From positions 1-30,121 of the forward strand of contig CALBTX010000029.1 of assembly GCA_937967685.1 (NCBI GenBank): 30,121 nt of DNA, read 5' to 3'. Source of the stretch: an uncultured Bacillaceae bacterium. Its GTDB lineage: Bacteria > Bacillota > Bacilli > Caldalkalibacillales > Caldalkalibacillaceae. The position numbers were made by a program, and so were the translations under genes. The notes under the pieces were generated by a model, which made no database searches, was not told the origin of the DNA, and saw only the letters and a list, made by a program, of their open reading frames with translations. This document shows positions 16,526 through 21,776 of this stretch, piece by piece (positions within the stretch are counted from its first letter, which is position 1; each line of letters opens with the position of its first letter).

Positions 16526-16809
16526 TGTTTCAAGCAATGCTCTTCTTCGTTTTAATCATCTTAGCTGCCGCTATCCTCTTCTGCTTATACCGGGTGCTTA
16601 GAGGCCCATCCATGTCAGACAGGGTCATCGCCCTCGATAACATTGGCATCAATCTTATTGCCGTCACAGCGGTTCTATCCATTTTGTTGGATACCGATGC
16701 CTTTTTGTCCATCATTCTTTTAATCGGCATTCTGTCCTTTATAGGAACGATTTCCTTTTCCAAGTTTCTAGAAAGAGGGGTTGTCATTGAGCGCAGACGA
16801 AATCAGTAA
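16525..16809 (+). CDS. mrpF: Mrp Na+/H+ antiporter subunit F
   Basis: MrpF is a 94-residue subunit with three membrane helices and the signature YRVLRGPSMSDRVIALDNIGINLIA, whose aspartate lies in or next to a helix and is important in Mrp complexes. ATG 16525 follows GAGGTGAG within the end of mrpE. Its 3' end overlaps mrpG by about 23 bp, an unusually long overlap for this operon. Confidence 0.95.
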   Translation: MFQAMLFFVLIILAAAILFCLYRVLRGPSMSDRVIALDNIGINLIAVTAVLSILLDTDAFLSIILLIGILSFIGTISFSKFLERGVVIERRRNQ

Positions 16810-17185
16810 ATGGATCGTTATCGTGTTCATTTTATGCGGAGCCATATTCTGTCTATTAAGTGCGATCGGCTTGATCCGTTTTCCAGACGTTTATACGCGT
16901 TCTCACGCAGCGACGAAAAGTGCCACACTCGGCGTCTTATGTATTATGTCCGGAACAGCACTCTATTTTTTCCTGTTCAAAGGTCATTTTAGTGCCCAGC
17001 TCGTCTTAGCGATCATTTTCGTCTTTATCACCGCTCCGGTTGGCGGACACTTGATTACCCGAGCCGCCTACCGCACGAAAGTGAAACTTTCGGATAAAAG
17101 CGTTCAGGACGATTTGCGAGCCGCCTTGAATGAAAATGACTACCGACAGGAAGACGGAAGCCCTCAGGAAGCGGAACCCTCTTAG
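16787..17185 (+). CDS. mrpG: Mrp Na+/H+ antiporter subunit G
   Basis: MrpG is the last subunit of the antiporter. The 132-residue protein has three membrane helices with the conserved LIRFPDVYTRSHAATKSATLGV and FITAPVGGHLITRAAYR, then an acidic hydrophilic tail (LNENDYRQEDGSPQEAEPS). I chose TTG 16787, which is 6 nt after AGAGGGG; the in-frame TTG at 16781 touches that site. The stop codon TAG lies inside the first copy of a 27-bp direct repeat. The operon terminator follows about 150 bp later. Confidence 0.94.
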   Translation: MSADEISKWIVIVFILCGAIFCLLSAIGLIRFPDVYTRSHAATKSATLGVLCIMSGTALYFFLFKGHFSAQLVLAIIFVFITAPVGGHLITRAAYRTKVKLSDKSVQDDLRAALNENDYRQEDGSPQEAEPS

Positions 17186-17274
17186 ATCAACGATGATGTT
17201 TTGACATGTTATTGTCGCCAGCATGCCATCCGCTCTCATATGTCGGATCTTAGATCAACGATGATGTTTTGACA
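17180..17274. repeat. Perfect 27-bp direct repeat after mrpG
   Basis: Positions 17180-17206 and 17248-17274 are identical over 27 bp (beginning TCTTAGATCAACG and ending GTTTTGACA). They are offset by 68 bp with a 41-bp unrelated spacer. The first copy contains the last sense codon and stop codon of mrpG. No transposase or terminal inverted repeats accompany them. Confidence 0.9.
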
Positions 17275-17338
17275 CCCCGTCTCCCATCTCATCTGAACTT
17301 GATGATAAATGAGAAGCCTCCCTGTTTATCCTCACCGG

Positions 17339-17376
17339 CCGAATGGTAAGGTAAAAACCTTATCATTCGGTTTTTA
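17339..17376 (+). terminator. Rho-independent terminator of the mrp operon
   Basis: A 14-bp stem with one G-T wobble (arms 17339-17352 and 17357-17370) and loop AAAA is followed by TTTTTATAT. This is a strong terminator for the seven mrp genes. Confidence 0.92.
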
Positions 17377-17394
17377 TATGGCTTGAATCGCCCG

Positions 17395-17440
17395 TTCATA
17401 AATTTATATTTATTCATATTCATTAATGAAAATTTATGAA
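17395..17440. promoter_or_regulatory. AT-rich inverted repeat upstream of the small orphan gene
   Basis: An 11-bp perfect inverted repeat TTCATAAATTT/AAATTTATGAA (17395-17405 and 17430-17440) encloses the 12-bp palindrome TTCATTAATGAA (17419-17430). A further TCATAAATT follows at 17451. It lies 40-90 bp upstream of the promoter at 17483-17511 and could be an operator array or an UP-like element. Confidence 0.4.
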
Positions 17441-17482
17441 AGCGTTTTTATCATAAATTAATAAATTTGTCAAGAAAAAAAT

Positions 17483-17511
17483 TTGCTTTTTTTACAGAAA
17501 GGGACTATACT
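17483..17511 (+). promoter_or_regulatory. Sigma-A promoter of the 87-residue orphan gene
   Basis: A -35 box TTGCTT (17483-17488) and -10 box TATACT (17506-17511) are separated by 17 bp. Transcription would start near 17518, just before the ribosome binding site GAGGAG, giving a very short leader. Confidence 0.65.
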
Positions 17512-17533
17512 AAGGTCGAGGAGATGATGTGCA

Positions 17534-17797
17534 ATGCTTTTACCAAACAAAGAGGAATATGAAAAAGGCATAAGAGCATACTTGCACCCAGAAAAAGACA
17601 ATCAATACTATTTGCAGTTGGAAGACAGAGCCAAATGTGAGCTAATCGAGGGCATTTTCTTCCGACGCCTGGACACGGAAATGAACAGCGGCATTTTCCA
17701 AACGAAAAATTTGCCAAAGAATTTAACCCTTAAAATTGTCGATAACCGTGTACAAGGTCTGAAAAACGTCAAGCTGCGCCAAAAAATGATCAGTTAA
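17534..17797 (+). CDS. Hypothetical 87-residue protein
   Basis: I do not recognise this protein. It is hydrophilic, with no signal peptide or membrane segment. The N-terminal half is acidic and tyrosine-rich (EEYEKGIRAYLHPEKDNQYYLQLEDRAKCELIEGIFFRRLD). The C-terminal third is basic (KNLPKNLTLKIVDNRVQGLKNVKLRQKMIS), so it might bind nucleic acid or a protein partner; that is inference only. ATG 17534 follows CGAGGAG by 10 nt; earlier ATGs at 17524 and 17527 are in a frame that stops at once. It has its own promoter and a strong terminator and is flanked by two related non-coding segments. A dedicated transcription unit argues for a real gene. Confidence 0.7.
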   Translation: MLLPNKEEYEKGIRAYLHPEKDNQYYLQLEDRAKCELIEGIFFRRLDTEMNSGIFQTKNLPKNLTLKIVDNRVQGLKNVKLRQKMIS

Positions 17798-17841
17798 ACG
17801 CAGAACATAGATTTTCTTTTCCCCAAACCCGCCTTTGCCGA

Positions 17842-17880
17842 GCCTCAATGAAGATGACATGTCACTTCATTGAGGCTTTT
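17842..17880 (+). terminator. Rho-independent terminator of the orphan gene
   Basis: A 12-bp perfect stem GCCTCAATGAAG/CTTCATTGAGGC encloses a loop that can itself pair (TGACA/TGTCA) and is followed by TTTTTATTTG. This is a strong terminator. Confidence 0.92.
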
Positions 17881-17940
17881 TATTTGTATCGCCAAACGAA
17901 TCCCCCCTTATCAATACCGATATTTATTTTTCAATCCGCT

Positions 17941-17988
17941 GATGATTGAGGAATCGCTGTTTATCCGAGCCCGCCGTTAAGGTAAAAT
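17941..17988 (+). repeat. Segment related to 17301-17356; possible glycerate kinase promoter
   Basis: This stretch shares, in the same order and nearly the same spacing, GATGAT, CTGTTTATCC, a CCG-rich spacer and TAAGGTAAAA with 17301-17356. Here the last block forms TAAAAT (17983-17988), a plausible -10 box for the glycerate kinase gene; the -35 position holds only TTTATC. Confidence 0.45.
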
Positions 17989-18051
17989 AAGGATGAATTG
18001 ATTCAAGTGGATCTTCTTAAACATCTGTTTTGAAGGGAGTGGCCTGTATCA

Positions 18052-19185
18052 ATGCATATTGTCATTGCCCCGGATTCCTATAAAGGAAGCCTTTCTTCCA
18101 TCGAAGTGGGTGAAGCCGTCAAAAAAGGGCTGCAACAAGCCCTTCCAGAAGCGACATATACCGTCATCCCCATGGCCGACGGGGGCGAAGGAACATTAGC
18201 TGCTTTGCTGTATCATTTGGACGCAGAAAAAGTCCGTGTAACGACCAGAGGACCCGTTGGCCACAACGTTGCTGCCGTCTATGCCATTCATCGCCAACAG
18301 GGCCTGGCCTTGATTGAAAGTGCGGCGATGGTCGGTCTGCCTCTGCTTGCAGGCTCAAAATTGGATCCGCTGCAGACGACAACGTTCGGTTTGGGCGAGA
18401 CCATTCGACACGCGTTGGATCAAGGAATTCGCAAATTTGTCGTCGGCATCGGGGGAAGCGCCACGAATGACGGGGGTGCAGGGCTTTTGGAAGCATTAGG
18501 GGCTCAATTTTTCCAAAATGGGCACAAATTAGAAGATATCCGCGCCAAAGATTTGGCGAATATCGACCATGTTGATCTTTCCGCTTTGGATGAGCGCATC
18601 AAGGCATGCACATTCACCATTGCTTCCGATGTGGACAATCCATTGTGTGGCGAGCGCGGGGCATCGGCTGTATTCGGACCACAAAAAGGGGCCACCCCGG
18701 ACACCGTTCGGCAACTGGATCAAGCATTGCGACATTTTGCCCGCATACTGGATCCCGATCACCAATGGCAAAATAAACCGGGCGCCGGTGCCGCGGGAGG
18801 ATTGGGCTTTGCCTTTATGCTTCTAGGCGGTGTGTTGCAACCGGGTGCAGAAGTTGTCGCCCAAGCTTTATCGATGGAGAGGTTACTGGACACAACTGAT
18901 CTGCTGATCACCGGGGAAGGAAAAACAGATGAACAGACACAGTATGGAAAGGCCCCTTATTATTTGGCCCAATTGGCCAAAAAAAGGAATATCCCCGTCA
19001 TTCTGCTTTCCGGAAGCCTTGGAGACGGTTACCAGGCACTATTCCCCGCCGTCGATGCCTCTTTTTCGATCATTCGCCATCCAATCACGGTTGAAGAAGC
19101 CATGTCTAACGCCTCGCAATGGGTTGAAGAAGCGGCGGTTCAAATCGGGCGTCTATTGAACATTGCACGGGGTTCATCACCGTGA
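18052..19185 (+). CDS. glxK: Glycerate kinase (GarK/GlxK family)
   Basis: This enzyme phosphorylates D-glycerate with ATP, feeding glyoxylate- or serine-derived carbon into glycolysis. The 377-residue protein has the family N-terminus IVIAPDSYKGSLSS, the MADGGEGT motif near residues 41-48, GIGGSATNDGGAGLLEALG near 133-151, PGAGAAGGLGFA, and LITGEGKTDEQT near the C-terminal third. The length is typical (about 380). ATG 18052 follows GAAGGGAG at a slightly long spacing of 12 nt. It appears to be a single-gene unit: a terminated orphan gene lies upstream and a lipoprotein gene more than 200 bp downstream. Whether the product is the 2- or 3-phosphate cannot be told here. Confidence 0.93.
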   Translation: MHIVIAPDSYKGSLSSIEVGEAVKKGLQQALPEATYTVIPMADGGEGTLAALLYHLDAEKVRVTTRGPVGHNVAAVYAIHRQQGLALIESAAMVGLPLLAGSKLDPLQTTTFGLGETIRHALDQGIRKFVVGIGGSATNDGGAGLLEALGAQFFQNGHKLEDIRAKDLANIDHVDLSALDERIKACTFTIASDVDNPLCGERGASAVFGPQKGATPDTVRQLDQALRHFARILDPDHQWQNKPGAGAAGGLGFAFMLLGGVLQPGAEVVAQALSMERLLDTTDLLITGEGKTDEQTQYGKAPYYLAQLAKKRNIPVILLSGSLGDGYQALFPAVDASFSIIRHPITVEEAMSNASQWVEEAAVQIGRLLNIARGSSP

Positions 19186-19398
19186 TCCATCTTTCTCGAA
19201 CAAGCCAAAACAACACTGATCAAAAAACTGTGTCCCGTGCACATAACGAGAGATTCACGAATAACCGCCGCCTGAATCACCGACCGTTGTAAAATTTTGG
19301 TCAATTTTTTGTCACCAAAAATTCATTACTAGTCCGCCTCATTTTAGGGTAAAGTAAATATTGAAAGCTATATATTTTGGAAAGTGAGGGAACCAGTG

Positions 19399-19815
19399 AT
19401 GAAAAAGTGGCCCAAAATCGCTTTGTTGCTCAGCATGATCTTCATTGCAGGAGGTTTGCTTGCCGCATGCGGAGGCGCTGAGGAAGAAGCTCCCGCCAAC
19501 GATCCAGGCACTGAAGCTCCTGAAGAAGATGCGGCTGGCGGTGAAGAGGCCGAAGGTACCGAAGAAGCGGGTGATGAAGGAGCCGGTGACTCAGAGGCTG
19601 TCGCTCAAGGAGAAGAAATCGTTCAATCCAATTGTATTTCTTGCCATGGGGAAAATCTTGAAGGTGCAAGCGGACCAAGTTTACATGGGGTCGGCGATAA
19701 ATATTCCGAAGAAGAACTGCACGATATTCTTGTCAACGGCATCGGCTCCATGCCCGGAGGACTGGCGTCTGGCAATGAAGATGCGGTTGTTCAATATTTA
19801 CTCACCCTGAAATAA
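19399..19815 (+). CDS. cccB: Cytochrome c551-type lipoprotein (CccB-like)
   Basis: This is a small membrane-anchored c-type cytochrome that shuttles electrons on the outer face of the cell membrane, probably to a cytochrome c oxidase. The 138-residue protein has a lipoprotein signal peptide ending in LAAC (lipidated Cys24) and a 40-residue linker with 17 Asp/Glu and no Lys/Arg. The heme site CISCH is at 79-83 and the distal methionine M118 is in NGIGSMPGG. The heme domain matches Bacillus CccB, but the linker is longer and far more acidic. ATG 19399 follows GAGGG; GTG 19396 is an alternative. It is a single gene with no oxidase genes nearby. Confidence 0.92.
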   Translation: MKKWPKIALLLSMIFIAGGLLAACGGAEEEAPANDPGTEAPEEDAAGGEEAEGTEEAGDEGAGDSEAVAQGEEIVQSNCISCHGENLEGASGPSLHGVGDKYSEEELHDILVNGIGSMPGGLASGNEDAVVQYLLTLK

Positions 19816-19828
19816 TAAGCTATAATAT

Positions 19829-19853
19829 CCTCAGATCAATGTTCGATCTGAGG
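19829..19853 (+). promoter_or_regulatory. Hairpin overlapping the next gene's ribosome binding site
   Basis: A 9-bp perfect stem CCTCAGATC/GATCTGAGG with a 7-nt loop lies just after cccB. Its right arm contains the first part of GAGGAGGG, the ribosome binding site of the next gene. No T-run follows, so it is not a standard terminator. A TATAAT (19821-19826) directly precedes it and may be a -10 box. The fold could limit translation initiation. Confidence 0.5.
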
Positions 19854-19862
19854 AGGGATGAC

Positions 19863-20117
19863 ATGGGAACTTGCCCGCTCGATCACAGTGTGCAAGATGT
19901 GCTCAAGAAGTTGGAAGAACAAACGCCGTACCTGCCTGAAAAATTAGTTGTCAGTCTGCGTGCTTTTCTGGATGAACCGTTATCGCAAGAAACGTTAAAC
20001 GAGACATTTCATCTGTTGAAAAAATACGATTTAGCCGGCGCAGACGAGCAGCAGAAACGCAACAGCAAACTGAAAGCCTTGTTAGCAAACAGACCAACAT
20101 CCGACGGCATCGCCTAG
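19863..20117 (+). CDS. Hypothetical 84-residue protein
   Basis: I do not recognise this protein. It is soluble-looking and mainly alpha-helical by composition: heptad-like leucines in HSVQDVLKKLEEQTPYLPEKLVVSLRAFLDEPLSQETLNETFHLLKKYDL, then a charged, less ordered tail. The single cysteine is at position 4. ATG 19863 was chosen because GAGGAGGG lies 6 nt upstream; the longer frame from 19839 starts within the hairpin. It follows cccB by 47 bp and ends before a strong terminator, so it may be cotranscribed with cccB or use the TATAAT between them. No function can be assigned. Confidence 0.7.
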   Translation: MGTCPLDHSVQDVLKKLEEQTPYLPEKLVVSLRAFLDEPLSQETLNETFHLLKKYDLAGADEQQKRNSKLKALLANRPTSDGIA

Positions 20118-20175
20118 ACGTTTTTCAACACTTCACGACGGTCTCCGCATCTTCAGCGGACTTCCATCTGAACCG

Positions 20176-20214
20176 AACCTCCTTTGAACAGAAAATATCA
20201 AAGGGGGTTTTTTG
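20176..20214 (+). terminator. Rho-independent terminator after the 84-residue gene
   Basis: A 12-bp stem with one wobble (AACCTCCTTTGA/TCAAAGGGGGTT) and a 10-nt loop is followed by TTTTGTTTG. It is a strong terminator on the plus strand. Confidence 0.9.
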
Positions 20215-20296
20215 TTTGTCCCGGGTCTAGATGTCCCGCCTTACACGCTCAAGGTGTTAAAATCACAAAATAGTACGAAATAAATTGGACTATTTG

Positions 20297-20325
20297 TTGA
20301 CGGGCCGCACGCTTCAATCTATACT
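20297..20325 (+). promoter_or_regulatory. Sigma-A promoter of the RND efflux operon
   Basis: A -35 box TTGACG (20297-20302), a 17-bp spacer and -10 box TATACT (20320-20325) form a near-consensus promoter. The -10 box is inside the first 23-bp repeat unit, so the repeats continue across the start site and into the leader. Confidence 0.7.
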
Positions 20326-20410
20326 TTCAGTGGTACGTATTCTATACTTTCTGTGAGACGAATTCTATACTTTCAGTGGTACGTATTTTAAACGTTCAGC
20401 GAGACGTATT
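20319..20410. repeat. 23-bp tandem repeat, four copies plus a partial
   Basis: Four units of exactly 23 bp start at 20319, 20342, 20365 and 20388, and a fifth is broken off at 20411. Units one and three are identical. All share the frame CTATACTTTC-GTG-ACG-ATT, with the middle varying between AGTGGTACG and TGTGAGACG. The unit is not a multiple of three bases. Three of the four full units contain TATACT. Confidence 0.9.
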
Positions 20411-20468
20411 CTATATTTCACAAAAAATAATACAGGTCACAAAAATAATAACAGAGGAGAGTCGGGCC

Positions 20469-21776
20469 ATGCTCAGGAAAATATTTATTTTTTTTGCCAT
20501 TATTTTATTATTAGCTGGTTGTACATATGCGAATGAAGGAGAAAATAACGAATCTGCCGCTGAAGAGACGGCGCTTCCCGTAAAAACTGAAAAGGTTCAG
20601 ACAGGCACATTGAACACGGCCACCTCCATCACGGGGACTTTAATGGCTGAGCAACAAACAGCCGTGTTTGCCACTGGAGGAGGAACGGTGGCAGCCGTGG
20701 AAGTGAGCAATGGTGACCAGGTGGAAAAAGGCGATGTGCTCGTCCGCCTTGACGCCACGGATGCGGAACTAAACGTTAACCAAGCCCGAGCCGGTTTGGA
20801 AGCGGCCAAGGCAAATTTGCAGAGTGCCCAAAATGCGCGCCAATCCGCGATCGAACAGGCGGAACAACAATTGGAGCAAGCCAGAAGTGCTTATGAATTT
20901 GCCAAAGAACAAAGCAGTAAGCAACCGCAAAAACCCGAAATGCCTCCTGAAATGACCGAGGAAATGCAACAAATGGTGGATACTCTCCTGCAGCAGAATC
21001 AGTCCGATGAAGCAAGCATACAATTCGAACTGCAACAAGCCGAACAAAACGTGAAAGCAGCCGAACAAGCATTGGAAGCGGCCAAACGGACCGACCAGAT
21101 AGAAGCCGCTGAAGCGTCTGTCAAACAGGCCGAGATTTCTTTGCAAATGGCACAGCGTCAGGCAGACGAACTGGTCATCCATGCACCTATCGCCGGCCAG
21201 ATCAGCAACCTGAGGATTAATGAAGGAGAAATCGCCTCTCCTCAAGCTCCTCTCATGAGTATCGTCCAAATCGATCCGTTGGTGGTGATGGCGGACGTCA
21301 GTGCCGAACAGCTGGCCGACATCACGGAAGGACAGGAAGTTGACGTTGAAATCAAAGCGACCGAGGAAAAACTGAAAGGTGAAATTTCCTATATCAGTGC
21401 CGTTCCCGGTGAGGAATCAAGAAAGTATCCACTTGAAATCTCTTTTGATGAAACACCCGAGCATCTCCGACCTGGAATGGTTGCCCAAGTTGTTCTGAAT
21501 GAAAGCGATGCGTCCGAACAGATCATTATTCCGGTCGATGCGGTCGTGCAATACGAAGGAAAACAATATGTCTTTATCGTTGAGGGGAATCGGGCCAAAC
21601 AACAGGAAGTCAGTACAGGATTGGAACAAAACGAACAGATTGTCGTTGAAGAGGGACTGTCCGGTGATGAAGAAATTGTCACAAGCGGTCAATTCCAACT
21701 GTCAGACGGTGATTTAATCGAAGTGCAAAACGAGTCTGACGAATCGCCACAGCAGAACCAAGCGGAGGAATCATAG
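20469..21776 (+). CDS. RND efflux adaptor lipoprotein (HlyD/MFP family)
   Basis: This is the membrane fusion (adaptor) subunit of an RND-type efflux pump. The 435-residue protein starts with a lipoprotein signal peptide (LLLAGC, lipidated Cys18). It then has a first barrel-sandwich half (GGGTVAAVEVSNGDQVEKGDVLVRLD), a long Gln/Glu/Ala-rich coiled coil (about residues 100-240), the second lipoyl half (LVIHAPIAGQISNLRINEGEIASPQAPLMSI), a beta-barrel domain and an acidic C-terminal tail. ATG 20469 follows GAGGAG at 9 nt. Its stop codon is directly followed by the pump ATG, so they are coupled. In a Gram-positive cell no outer-membrane channel is needed. The exported compound is unknown. Confidence 0.92.
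   Translation: MLRKIFIFFAIILLLAGCTYANEGENNESAAEETALPVKTEKVQTGTLNTATSITGTLMAEQQTAVFATGGGTVAAVEVSNGDQVEKGDVLVRLDATDAELNVNQARAGLEAAKANLQSAQNARQSAIEQAEQQLEQARSAYEFAKEQSSKQPQKPEMPPEMTEEMQQMVDTLLQQNQSDEASIQFELQQAEQNVKAAEQALEAAKRTDQIEAAEASVKQAEISLQMAQRQADELVIHAPIAGQISNLRINEGEIASPQAPLMSIVQIDPLVVMADVSAEQLADITEGQEVDVEIKATEEKLKGEISYISAVPGEESRKYPLEISFDETPEHLRPGMVAQVVLNESDASEQIIIPVDAVVQYEGKQYVFIVEGNRAKQQEVSTGLEQNEQIVVEEGLSGDEEIVTSGQFQLSDGDLIEVQNESDESPQQNQAEES

Larger units (their letters stand above)
17186..17533. other. Intergenic region between mrpG and a small orphan gene
   Basis: This 348-bp stretch holds, in order, the rest of the 27-bp direct repeat, a segment related to 17941-17987, the mrp terminator, an AT-rich block of inverted repeats (17395-17459) and a sigma-A type promoter. 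I see no coding frame with a ribosome binding site in it. Confidence 0.7.
20118..20468. other. Intergenic region before the RND efflux operon
   Basis: This 351-bp stretch contains a strong terminator (20176-20214), a good sigma-A promoter (20297-20325), a 23-bp tandem repeat (20319-20410) and an AT-rich leader ending in the ribosome binding site GAGGAG. A frame extending the adaptor gene back to 20376 has no ribosome binding site and runs through the repeats, so I treat it as non-coding. Confidence 0.7.

Noticed and set aside
17180..17274. The 27-bp direct repeat as target-site duplication of an insertion element
   Set aside because: The 41-bp spacer holds no gene or terminal inverted repeats, and 27 bp is too long for common insertion-sequence target duplications.
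20376..20468. N-terminal extension of the efflux adaptor frame back to 20376
   Set aside because: It crosses the 23-bp repeats, has no ribosome binding site, and would bury the lipoprotein signal peptide that starts at 20469.
20769..21269. A 166-codon minus-strand open frame rich in Phe, Leu and His
   Set aside because: It is the antisense of the Gln/Glu/Ala-rich coiled coil of the efflux adaptor; the composition bias keeps the reverse frame open.
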